Source of the DNA: Hyphomicrobium sp.
GTDB taxonomy: Bacteria; Pseudomonadota; Alphaproteobacteria; Rhizobiales; Hyphomicrobiaceae
Reading direction: 5' to 3'
Assembly: GCF_019753045.1 (NCBI RefSeq)
Contig: NZ_JAIELN010000010.1
Coordinates: forward strand, 124,001-188,000
DNA length: 64,000 nucleotides
Shown here: positions 35,683-44,444 of the stretch, in pieces
How the letters are laid out: the number at the start of each line of letters is the position of its first letter
How positions within the stretch are numbered: position 1 is the first letter of the stretch
The notes under the pieces: generated by a model
What the model was told of the DNA's origin: nothing
Database searches by the model: none
What the model saw: only the letters and a program-made list of their open reading frames with translations
Position numbers and translations under genes: made by a program

Positions 35683-36576
35683 TCAAGTGTTTCTATTTTT
35701 CGAGATCTTCGAGATCAGGAAGTCACGCAGCAGCTGGACTTTTTTCGAGGATTTGAGCTCTTCCGGGTAGGCGAAGACCATATTCAGCGAGGGCTGCTCG
35801 ATATCCGTCAGCACGGGCACGAGGTCGGTTAGCTCCTCGGTCAGGTAATCCGGGATCATCCCGACGCCGATACCGGCGCGGATTGCATATTTGATCGCTA
35901 CGACGCTGTTGACCCGGAGGGCCGCGTCGCGCGTGCCCGAGCCGTTGCGGCCCGCCGTCTCGATCCAAGACATGGCGTCGAGATGCTGGGCTGATGGCCC
36001 CGTGTAGCCGATGATGCGGTGCTGATCGAGGTCGGCGAGGCTTTTGGGCGCGCCGTATTTCCGGATGTATTGTGCGGATGCGAAGGCGCGGACACGGCTT
36101 TCGAACAGGGGCCGGCGGATGAGGTCGGCCTGCTCAGGTTCGCGGGTCCAGATGGCCGCGTCGGCGGCACGCATGCCGATATCGACCTGATCGTCGTTGA
36201 GGATCAGTTCGACGCGGATATCGGGATAGAGTTCGCCAAACTCGCGAAGGCGCGGCGTCAACCACATCGTGCCAAAGCCGATCGGCGCCGTAATCCTGAG
36301 GTCGCCGGCCGGCTTCGTCGTGGAATCGGACAGTAGTGTCTCGGCCGTCTGGAGCTTTGCAAAGACCTCTGCGACCGTCCGGTTCAGAAGCTCGCCCTGC
36401 TCGGTGAGCACGAGACCGCGCGCATGGCGGTGAAACAGGGTGACGCGAAGGTTTGCTTCGAGGGCCGAAATCTGCCGGCTGACGGCCGATTGGCTCATGT
36501 GGAGCTGTTCGCCCGCATGGGTGAAACTGCCAGCCTCAGCGGCCGCATGGAAGATGCGAAGCTTATCCCAATCCAT
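35683..36576 (-). CDS. LysR-family regulator, LsrB/VtlR type
   Basis: A 297-residue LysR protein: N-terminal winged HTH (MDWDKLRIFHAAAEAGSFTHAG, then SQSAVSRQISALE, FHRHARGLVLTEQGE) and a substrate-binding domain. The opening closely resembles the LsrB/VtlR group, which also sits beside trxB and controls redox and envelope genes in rhizobia and Brucella. The ATG at 36576 matches that group; an ATG at 36609 adds 11 residues. It follows trxB by 117 bases on the same strand. Confidence 0.87.
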   Translation of the reverse strand: MDWDKLRIFHAAAEAGSFTHAGEQLHMSQSAVSRQISALEANLRVTLFHRHARGLVLTEQGELLNRTVAEVFAKLQTAETLLSDSTTKPAGDLRITAPIGFGTMWLTPRLREFGELYPDIRVELILNDDQVDIGMRAADAAIWTREPEQADLIRRPLFESRVRAFASAQYIRKYGAPKSLADLDQHRIIGYTGPSAQHLDAMSWIETAGRNGSGTRDAALRVNSVVAIKYAIRAGIGVGMIPDYLTEELTDLVPVLTDIEQPSLNMVFAYPEELKSSKKVQLLRDFLISKISKNRNT

Positions 36577-36725
36577 TGTGGAAGCCTGCGAATGCAGTTG
36601 ATGGGCCATAGCATTTAGCTATGCACTGGACGCAATGCAACCCGTGCATGGCGGAATAGCAACAGGACGTGTTGGCCGAGTGCCGTCTTGTCGCGCTATT
36701 CAGCGTTTCAAATGGCGCCCGGATC

Positions 36726-37739
<1,014 letters not shown>

Positions 37740-37861
37740 TTAGGGGGGCCATCGACCAATCGTCAATGTCGCTGGGCATGGCGTCCCCGTTACGAGCAGA
37801 ACTGCGGCACTCCGGCGCGGCGCGTGCTAGATTCGTCGAAAAATGCGGAGGGAAAAGGCGC

Positions 37862-39163
37862 GTGCAAGACATAAAGGCCACGCCGGCGCTGAGCATGCCT
37901 CAGCGGATAAAGGCCATTCTGATCGGTTCGTCGGGCAATCTGGTCGAGTGGTACGATTTCTACGTTTACACGGCCTTTTCGCTCTATTTCGCCAAAGCGT
38001 TCTTCCCCGAGGGCAACCAGACCGCCCAGCTCTTGAACACGGCGGCGATCTTCGCTGTCGGCTTTCTGATGCGTCCGATCGGGGCTTGGTTTTTCGGCCG
38101 GATGGCCGACCGGCATGGACGCCGTGTGGCTCTGACGACTTCGGTGCTGCTGATGTGCTGCGGTTCGGCCCTCATCGCGGTGACGCCGGTCTATGCAACC
38201 ATCGGTGTCGCGGCGCCGATCATTCTGCTTCTCTCGCGCATGATTCAGGGTCTCAGTCTCGGCGGCGAATACGGCACGAGCGCCACCTATCTTTCCGAGA
38301 TGGCGACATCCGAGCGTCGCGGGTTCTATTCGAGCTTTCAGTATGTGACGCTGATCGGCGGGCAGCTGGCTGCCATGTCGGTGCTGATCGTGCTGCAAAG
38401 GTTTGTTCTGACGCCGGCTGAGCTCGAAGCGTGGGGCTGGCGAATTCCGTTCGCCATCGGAGCGTTTCTCGCCGTCATCGCGTTCGTGATGCGCCGCGAT
38501 CTCGTCGAGACGGAGTCCTTCCGGCGCGCGAAGTCCCATGAGGGCTCGATAGCGGCGCTGATGAGGCACCCGCGGGAAGTCGCGATCGTCGTCGGGCTGA
38601 CGCTTGGCGGCACGTTGGCGTTCTACACTTTCACGACGTACATGCAGAAATTCCTCGTCAACACGTCCGGTTTTTCGAAAGACACCGCGACGATGATCTC
38701 CGCGTCGGCGCTGTTGATCTACATGCTGCTGCAGCCGATCGTCGGTGCGCTGTCGGATATCGTCGGCCGTCGTCCCGTGCTGATCGCCTTCGGCGTGCTC
38801 GGATCGCTTTGCACCGTACCGATCCTCACCACACTGCAAACAGTGAACGAGCCATTACAGGCGTTCGCTCTGGTGATGGCGGGGCTCGCTATCGTCTCCT
38901 GTTACACGGCCATCAACGCGGTCGTTAAGGCCGAGCTTTTTCCGACATCCGTTCGGGCGCTGGGCGTCGGCCTGCCGTACGCGATCACGGTTGCGGTGTT
39001 CGGCGGCACGGCGGAATGGATTGCGCTGTGGCTAAAGCAGATGGGGAACGAGACATACTTCTACTGGTATGTGTCGGGCTGCATCGCCGTCTCGCTCTGC
39101 GTCTATTGGACGATGCGAGATACGCGTTACGACAGTGCGATCGACAAAGCGGGTGGGGCTTAA
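37862..39163 (+). CDS. MFS metabolite:H+ symporter, KgtP-like
   Basis: A 433-residue 12-helix transporter of the MHS subfamily. Signatures: SSGNLVEWYDFYVYTAFSLYFA, MRPIGAWFFGRMADRHGRR, QGLSLGGEYGTSATYLSEMA and ELFPTSVRALGVGLPYA. These match alpha-ketoglutarate/dicarboxylate permeases; the exact substrate is unproved. GTG at 37862 behind GGAGG is chosen; earlier in-frame codons overlap trxB. The stop overlaps a minus-strand radC remnant. Confidence 0.92.
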   Translation: MQDIKATPALSMPQRIKAILIGSSGNLVEWYDFYVYTAFSLYFAKAFFPEGNQTAQLLNTAAIFAVGFLMRPIGAWFFGRMADRHGRRVALTTSVLLMCCGSALIAVTPVYATIGVAAPIILLLSRMIQGLSLGGEYGTSATYLSEMATSERRGFYSSFQYVTLIGGQLAAMSVLIVLQRFVLTPAELEAWGWRIPFAIGAFLAVIAFVMRRDLVETESFRRAKSHEGSIAALMRHPREVAIVVGLTLGGTLAFYTFTTYMQKFLVNTSGFSKDTATMISASALLIYMLLQPIVGALSDIVGRRPVLIAFGVLGSLCTVPILTTLQTVNEPLQAFALVMAGLAIVSCYTAINAVVKAELFPTSVRALGVGLPYAITVAVFGGTAEWIALWLKQMGNETYFYWYVSGCIAVSLCVYWTMRDTRYDSAIDKAGGA

Positions 39164-39250
39164 GACGATCCAGCCCAGATCAGGCGCAGGACCTTAAGAC
39201 TCGCGTAACCATCGCGGCCGACGACGATATGCTCATGAACGGCGCTGCTC
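39160..39250 (-). pseudogene. RadC C-terminal remnant
   Basis: The minus strand encodes AVHEHIVVGRDGYASLKVLRLI (split here: AVHEHIVVGRDG, YASLKVLRLI) followed by a read-through WAGSS and stop. It matches the last 22 residues of the intact RadC 1.2 kb away at 17 positions. Only about 30 codons of the frame look related; the JAMM core and the rest are missing. It is separated from radC by the hydrolase gene at 39300-40367. Confidence 0.8.
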
Positions 39251-39299
39251 GATAAACTGGCCGCGGTCCCGCGTTTTCCAAATCCGATCTGGACATGTC

Positions 39300-40367
39300 A
39301 TGAAAAAAATCAAGACATCACTTGTCAACGCCTGTATGGCGGGCGGCCTTGCCGGAGCCATGACCTTTACGCCAGCTGCAGATGCCTGCACCCGCCTCGT
39401 CTATCTTGGCGCCAACAATCTGAACATGACGGCCCGGTCCATGGATTGGAGCGAAGAGATCGGCACCAACTTATGGATTCTGCCGCGCGGCATGGAACGT
39501 AACGGCGCTGCGGGCCCGAATTCGGTGAAGTGGACTGCGAAATACGGCAGCGTCATCGCGACCGCCTATGACATCTCTACGACCGATGGAATGAACGAGG
39601 CGGGCCTCGTCGCCAATGTGCTGTGGCTGGCAGAGTCGCAGTATCCGGAATACGACGGCAAAACGCCGGGGCTCGCGATTTCGGCCTGGGCGCAATACGT
39701 GCTCGACCAGTTCGGGACGGTTGATGAAGCGGTGAAGCATCTGCAGTCCGAACCCTTCACCCTGGTGACCGACAAGGTGCCGGGGCAGGACCGTCTGGCC
39801 ACGCTTCATCTGTCGATCTCGGACGCAAGCGGCGACAGCGCCATCATCGAATACCTCGACGGCAAGCAGATTATTCACCACGGTCGTGAGTTCCAAGTCA
39901 TGACCAACTCGCCATCTTTCAAACAGCAGTTGGCGCTGAACGCATACTGGAAGGACATCGGCGGCACGGTGATGCTGCCGGGAACGAACCGCGCGGCGGA
40001 CCGCTTCGCCCGCGCAGCGTTCTATGTGAATGCCATTCCGAGGTCAGAGGATACCCGCGAGGCGACCGCCAGCGTTTTCAGCGTTATCCGCAACGCCTCG
40101 GTGCCCTACGGCATCAGCACCCCAAACCAACCCAACATTGCCTCCACGCGCTGGCGCACCGTCGCTGACCAGAAGAACCTGACCTATTTCTTCGACTCGG
40201 CCCTGACCCCGAATGTGTTCTGGGTGAATTTCAGCAAGGTCGATTTCTCGAAGGAGACCGGCAAGGTGCGCAAGCTGGATTTGGGGCCGGATCAGCGCAA
40301 TACCTATTCCGGCCCGGCCAATGACAGCTTCGTCGAGACAAAGCCGTTCAAGTTCCTCGGGCTCTGA
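39300..40367 (+). CDS. Choloylglycine hydrolase/penicillin V acylase family protein (exported)
   Basis: A 355-residue linear amide C-N hydrolase of the Ntn fold. The signal peptide ends ...AADA and cleavage exposes Cys30 (DACTRLVYLG), the N-terminal nucleophile. Family features: ARSMDWSEEIGTNLWILPRG, DGMNEAGLVANVLWL, and VMTNSPSFKQQL with the catalytic Asn. Members cleave bile salts, penicillin V or acyl-homoserine lactones. Flanked by a radC relic and radC, so possibly inserted. Confidence 0.93.
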   Translation: MKKIKTSLVNACMAGGLAGAMTFTPAADACTRLVYLGANNLNMTARSMDWSEEIGTNLWILPRGMERNGAAGPNSVKWTAKYGSVIATAYDISTTDGMNEAGLVANVLWLAESQYPEYDGKTPGLAISAWAQYVLDQFGTVDEAVKHLQSEPFTLVTDKVPGQDRLATLHLSISDASGDSAIIEYLDGKQIIHHGREFQVMTNSPSFKQQLALNAYWKDIGGTVMLPGTNRAADRFARAAFYVNAIPRSEDTREATASVFSVIRNASVPYGISTPNQPNIASTRWRTVADQKNLTYFFDSALTPNVFWVNFSKVDFSKETGKVRKLDLGPDQRNTYSGPANDSFVETKPFKFLGL

Positions 40368-40393
40368 CGACAGGGCTTTGTTGCAGAAAAGGG

Positions 40394-40423
40394 AAGCGCT
40401 GGCGGGCTTGCCAGCGCTTTTTC
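40394..40423. terminator. Bidirectional terminator between hydrolase gene and radC
   Basis: AAGCGCTGGC, a short loop, and GCCAGCGCTT form a ten-pair stem followed by TTT on the plus strand and preceded by AAAA (T-run on the minus strand). It serves the convergent genes ending at 40367 and 40440. Confidence 0.88.
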
Positions 40424-40439
40424 CGTGTGCACGTCCGCT

Positions 40440-41225
40440 TCAAATCAACCGCAGCGCCTTCAGGCTCGCATGACCGTTGCGGCCGACGATGATGTGATCG
40501 TGCACGGCGACGCCGAGCGGGCGCGACGCTTCTATGATCTGCTTGGTCATGTCGATGTCGGCGCGTGATGGCGTCGGATCGCCAGACGGATGATTGTGCA
40601 CGAGGATGATAGCGCTCGCCGAGAGCTCGAGGGCGCGCTTCACGACCTCACGCACGTAGACGGGCGTGTGATCGACCGTGCCGTGTCCCTGCACCTCGTC
40701 GGCGAGGAGCTGGTTCTTCTTGTCGAGAAACAGAATGCGGAATTGTTCGCGCGTTTCGAAGCCCTGCACGAGGCGCAAATAATCGAGCACGCCGTTCCAA
40801 GATGACAGCGCGGGCCGGGCGGCGATCTGACCTCGTGTCAGGCGCTCAGCCGCGGCCTTGATCAGCTTCAGTTCTTCGACGGCACGATCGCCGACGCCTT
40901 CCACTTCCTTCAGCCGGTTGGCGGGCGCCGAAACCACATCGGCGAACGAGCCGAATTTCGCGATCAGCCGCTTGGCGATCGGCTTCGTGTCGATCCGCGG
41001 AAAGGCGCGGAACAGGATCATTTCAAGAAGTTCGTAATCCGGTAGGGCGTCGGCGCCGCCGTTCTCAAAGCGCTCGCGCAGCCGGCGGCGATGGCCCACC
41101 TTGTCGTCCGCCGCCTTTGCGCCGGGTGCGCGTTTCACTTCGGTCTCGGGCGCGACGGAAAAAAAGGTCGTTTGCTCGGCAGCGCTTGTCTTGTCGCGAA
41201 ATCCATCGGAGCGCGACATCGACAT
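40440..41225 (-). CDS. radC: RadC family JAMM protein
   Basis: A 261-residue protein: an N-terminal helix-hairpin-helix part ([21 protein letters not shown], residues 65-85) and the C-terminal JAMM metalloprotease-like domain with [14 protein letters not shown], giving His210, His212 and Asp223. Despite its name RadC has no proven repair role. It ends eight bases... downstream of map on the same strand: map's stop is nine bases from its ATG, so they are co-transcribed. Confidence 0.94.
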   Translation of the reverse strand: MSMSRSDGFRDKTSAAEQTTFFSVAPETEVKRAPGAKAADDKVGHRRRLRERFENGGADALPDYELLEMILFRAFPRIDTKPIAKRLIAKFGSFADVVSAPANRLKEVEGVGDRAVEELKLIKAAAERLTRGQIAARPALSSWNGVLDYLRLVQGFETREQFRILFLDKKNQLLADEVQGHGTVDHTPVYVREVVKRALELSASAIILVHNHPSGDPTPSRADIDMTKQIIEASRPLGVAVHDHIIVGRNGHASLKALRLI

Positions 41226-41233
41226 TCACTCCA

Positions 41234-42067
41234 TCAAGCGGCGGCGCGAACGCCGTATGGCGGAAAATGATATCCGGCGGGACTTTCGGTGAAAATCTCG
41301 CAGCCGGTTTCGGTTACGCCGACCGTGTGCTCGAACTGGGCGGAAAGCTCGCGGTCACGCGTCACGGCGGTCCAACCGTCCGCCAGAATTTTCACGTGCG
41401 GCTTACCGAGGTTGATCATGGGCTCGATCGTGAACAGCATCCCCGGCTCAAGCACGGTGCCTTCGCCCGGCTCGCCGTAATGCAGGATGTTCGGGCGGTC
41501 GTGGAAGACGCGGCCGAGGCCGTGTCCGCAGAAGTCGCGGACGACGCTGCAGCGTTCGCCTTCGGCAAAGCGCTGAATTGCAGCGCCGATGTCGCCCGTG
41601 GTGTTTCCTGGCTTCACGACGGCGATGCCACGCATCAGGGATTCATACGTTACATGCATCAGGCGTTCGGCGCGGCGCGAAACATCGCCGATGGCATACA
41701 TGCGGCTCGTGTCGCCGTGCCAGCCATCGACGATCAACGTGACGTCGATGTTGACGATGTCGCCCGACTTCAGGGGCTTGTCGTTGGGCATGCCGTGGCA
41801 GACGACGTGATTGATCGACGTGCACGTTGCGTAGCGATAGCCGCGATAATTGAGCGTCGCGGGGATAGCGCCGTTGTCGAGCGCGAAGGAGAGCACCAGT
41901 TCATCGATCGTCGCGGTCGTGACGCCCGGCTGGACGATGGGAACGAGCATATCGAGCGCTTCGGCTGCGAGCTTTCCAGCTTTGCGCATCGCGGCGAACG
42001 CTTCGGGACCGTGCAGCGGAATCTTGCCGTCGCGACTGGCCGTTTTCGATACTTCGATGTTGGACAT
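41234..42067 (-). CDS. map: Type I methionine aminopeptidase
   Basis: A 277-residue enzyme removing N-terminal Met. Metal ligands: Asp in VNIDVTLIVDGWHGDTSRM, His in GHGLGRVFHDRP and the Glu residues of FTIEPMI and FEHTVGVTE. SINHVVCHGMP is also typical. The ATG at 42067 (MSNIEVSKTASRDG) is used; another start five codons upstream exists. It precedes radC by nine bases. Confidence 0.96.
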   Translation of the reverse strand: MSNIEVSKTASRDGKIPLHGPEAFAAMRKAGKLAAEALDMLVPIVQPGVTTATIDELVLSFALDNGAIPATLNYRGYRYATCTSINHVVCHGMPNDKPLKSGDIVNIDVTLIVDGWHGDTSRMYAIGDVSRRAERLMHVTYESLMRGIAVVKPGNTTGDIGAAIQRFAEGERCSVVRDFCGHGLGRVFHDRPNILHYGEPGEGTVLEPGMLFTIEPMINLGKPHVKILADGWTAVTRDRELSAQFEHTVGVTETGCEIFTESPAGYHFPPYGVRAAA

Positions 42068-42168
42068 ATGACTCCACGCCACTTCGGACGGTGCTTACGA
42101 TTCTATATCTAGTGCGAAATGTTCGCCGGCAAAATACCTTGTGACACCGCGCGGCAATTCTAATGCAA

Positions 42169-42203
42169 AAAGCGCCGGAGAGATTCCCCGGCGCCTTTTT
42201 AAT
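42169..42203. terminator. Terminator after rplS
   Basis: AAAAAGCGCCGG, a seven-base loop and CCGGCGCCTTTTT form a GC stem with A and T runs on both sides. Read on the minus strand it lies 30 bases after the rplS stop. Confidence 0.9.
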
Positions 42204-42232
42204 TCGATAGCCACCTTCAGCCGAAGCTGGGG

Positions 42233-42931
42233 TTAAGCCTTGGCTTCTTCAGCGGGGACTTCAGAGGCCGTCAGCTCAGCGAGAAGACGCTGTGCCTGTC
42301 CAACCCAGTCCTGCTTCTCGATCGCGCCCTTGAGGGCCAAGGTCTCGTCGAGGTTGGCGATATCCTCGTCCGAAAGGTTGGCGATCTGCTCCACCTTGTA
42401 GCAGTTGAGCTGCTTCAGGCGGTTCTGCAGGTCGATATCGATGCCCTTGATCTGCGTCAGATCCTCGGCCTCGCCCTTCGGCTTCTTGAAGCCCTTCCAG
42501 GCAGCGTTCAGGCGGCGAGCGCGTGCGTCCGTACGTTCGAAAATACGGGCGGCTTTGCCGCGGCGGCCGCGGAGGTAATAGAGCTTGGCGCGGCGGACTT
42601 TGCCGCGGCGCACGACTTCAATTTCGCCGATGTAGGGCGAATAGACCGGGAATACGCGCTCAACGCCTTCACCATAGGAAATCTTGCGGACGGTGAAGTT
42701 CTCGTTGAGGCCGGCGCCGGAACGCGCGATCACGACGCCTTCGTATGCCTGAAAGCGGATCGTCGGCTCCTTGGCGGCGCCGCCCTTCTTCTTCTTGTCC
42801 TTGGGGTCATCGGCGGCCTCGACGACCTTGACCATCACCTTGACGGTATCGCCGGGACCGAATTCGGGGACGCCTCGCTTTGCGAGGATGGCGTCCATCT
42901 GCTCGCGCTCGAGCTGCTGGATAATGTTCAT
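42233..42931 (-). CDS. rplS: Ribosomal protein L19 with extra C-terminal HhH domain
   Basis: A 232-residue L19, nearly twice the usual length (about 115-125). The core is clear: [48 protein letters not shown] and [15 protein letters not shown]. Two additions stand out: a Lys-rich loop ([11 protein letters not shown], residues 41-51) inside the barrel, and residues 155-215 with a helix-hairpin-helix-like segment ([19 protein letters not shown] ... [12 protein letters not shown]) of the type often seen as the tail of alphaproteobacterial L21. The start at 42931 is standard. Confidence 0.95.
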   Translation of the reverse strand: MNIIQQLEREQMDAILAKRGVPEFGPGDTVKVMVKVVEAADDPKDKKKKGGAAKEPTIRFQAYEGVVIARSGAGLNENFTVRKISYGEGVERVFPVYSPYIGEIEVVRRGKVRRAKLYYLRGRRGKAARIFERTDARARRLNAAWKGFKKPKGEAEDLTQIKGIDIDLQNRLKQLNCYKVEQIANLSDEDIANLDETLALKGAIEKQDWVGQAQRLLAELTASEVPAEEAKA

Positions 42932-43263
42932 CTTATTGATTCCATTTCGTTTTTTGATGACGCAGAGGATCGACTTGGCGTCCATCAGGACCCGAGCCGG
43001 TCATGCAGCCCACGAGGGCAACCCGTTTGAGGGAATTATTGTTGGGCGCGTGATAGCGGAAGAGGCTGGTTTTGTCGAGTGGGCCCAAGCCCATATCGCG
43101 GGCCGCGGGGCCTTCTGCGTCAAACTTTCTGGGCCGGGCTTGCGGGTCGGACTTCCCCAGGGGGGGCCGATCGGCGCCGGGTGTCATCGTGGGAACAGCG
43201 GCGGCGCGAGAGACCGCTGAAACATATGGCGATCCAACTCATCTCAAAGGGAGAGATGCCGCC
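42932..43263. other. 332-base gap upstream of rplS
   Basis: No supported gene. On the minus strand this is the rplS leader and promoter region, and on the plus strand the promoter region of the gene at 43264. A stem GGGCTTGGGCCC (near 43079) and the pair CCGGC/GCCGG near 42993-43001 are visible. A ribosomal-protein leader is possible but I cannot match one. Confidence 0.4.
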
Positions 43264-43635
43264 ATGTTTACCGCAGAGACTATCATTTATTGCGTTAGCG
43301 CGACGCTGATTTCGGCTTTTATCATCTATCGCGTTGTTTACGGCTTCGATGCCGGAAGCACCACGCCTCCGACGCCGCCGGGGAAGTCTCCGATGACTCG
43401 TGTGGAGCGCGCCGAGAGGAGGCGCGACGCCGCCGCAAACATCATCAACATCGTGGTCTTGCTCGGAGCCACGATGAAGGCTCTGAACCATTTCGGTTGG
43501 GTTGCCCTGAGTTGGAAGGCCGTTCTTGTTCCGGTTCTCGTGATACCGCTTCTGCTTTCAATTGCCGTCTACCTGAAAACGCAATGGGATGTGAAGCGCG
43601 CGAACGCGGCTGCGGATGTCGGGCTACCTGCCTAG
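43264..43635 (+). CDS. Hypothetical membrane protein
   Basis: A 123-residue protein with three hydrophobic segments (AETIIYCVSATLISAFIIYRV; NIINIVVLLGATMKAL; AVLVPVLVIPLLLSIAVYL) and a short Pro/Thr-rich loop after the first. GGGAGAG lies eight bases before the ATG. It lies between divergent rplS and an unknown gene. No family recognised. Confidence 0.65.
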   Translation: MFTAETIIYCVSATLISAFIIYRVVYGFDAGSTTPPTPPGKSPMTRVERAERRRDAAANIINIVVLLGATMKALNHFGWVALSWKAVLVPVLVIPLLLSIAVYLKTQWDVKRANAAADVGLPA

Positions 43636-43769
43636 GGGGAGCCTGAGGTCGTCGCCCGCGCAATTTGGTTGGTTTGCCACACTGCACCGAGCGTCGTGAG
43701 CGGACGCCGACCGAAAGCCGCCTCGGTCTGTTATGATTCTCGTCGAATCACACTCCTTGGAGGCGCGGA

Positions 43770-44156
43770 ATGGCCGAATGTCCGCTCGTCATTATCAGGT
43801 GGCTCGATAGCAGGCAGCCGTGCGGCCAGTGGCGCTATCTTTCGGCACTGCCCGATGCGCGGCCGGTGGAAGTCGCGAGCGTCGGTTGGCTCGTCAAGGA
43901 TACGGCGGACGTCAAGGTCGTCTGCCAAAATGTTGGCGATCTCGAGCACCCTGAAAAAGCGCAAGCGAGCGGGATCATGACGATACCCACCCGCTGCGTC
44001 CTTTCGATCGAAAGGCTGACGGAAGACGAAAGCAGACCTAACGCTTCTGCTGACTTTGCGACTGAGGGTTCGACTGATTTTGTTGGTTCTGAGCGTTTTG
44101 CTGCGATTTCTGATGATCTGAAGATTGTGTCAGAACAGATGCGGCGAGCTCTTTAA
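43770..44156 (+). CDS. Conserved hypothetical protein, two-strand sheet type
   Basis: A 128-residue protein with GGAGG seven bases before the ATG. Residues 1-88 (IIRWLDSRQPCGQWRYLSALP, VEVASVGWLVKDTADVKVVCQN, GIMTIPTRCVLSIERL) resemble a widespread alphaproteobacterial hypothetical family whose members end near residue 90. The extra 40 residues look like read-through into the antisense of the next gene, with which it overlaps by 119 bases. Confidence 0.65.
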   Translation: MAECPLVIIRWLDSRQPCGQWRYLSALPDARPVEVASVGWLVKDTADVKVVCQNVGDLEHPEKAQASGIMTIPTRCVLSIERLTEDESRPNASADFATEGSTDFVGSERFAAISDDLKIVSEQMRRAL

Positions 44157-44244
44157 TTTCATCGGCATTCAGCGACTGAGGGTTCTGCAGGGCCCTGGAG
44201 GCAAGCGCACTCACGCGTGCAGATGTTTTCTCATTCTGTGCCAT
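44038..44244 (-). CDS. Small conserved hypothetical protein with Gln-rich tail
   Basis: A 68-residue protein. The first 45 residues (AQNEKTSARVSALASRALQN, then ADEIKELAASVLTQ) match a common family of short helical proteins found in proteobacterial chromosomes and plasmids. The tail is a Gln/Asn/Ser run that may be disordered. ATG 44244 is preferred over 44256. It overlaps the 3' end of the convergent gene. Function unknown. Confidence 0.65.
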   Translation of the reverse strand: MAQNEKTSARVSALASRALQNPQSLNADEIKELAASVLTQSSDHQKSQQNAQNQQNQSNPQSQSQQKR

Positions 44245-44444
44245 GTCGATACTCACTTTCTCTCAAATTGAGGAACGACTTTCTTGCACAGGCAACTGAC
44301 CACGTTAGGTCTGGCGAGTCCCATTACGAGAGAGAGTTATCCACGGTTTAGTGCGTATGCGGTATAAGTTCCCGGCCGCTGCCAACGCGCGCATTTGCGG
44401 TGCCCGGGCAACGGCTTGGCGTTTCGGTTGCGTGATCGGCCGTA

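Noticed and set aside
37790-38839. Long open frame opposite the KgtP-like carrier
   Set aside because: Composition is Arg/His/Asp-rich as expected for a shadow frame. The carrier frame has all MFS motifs.
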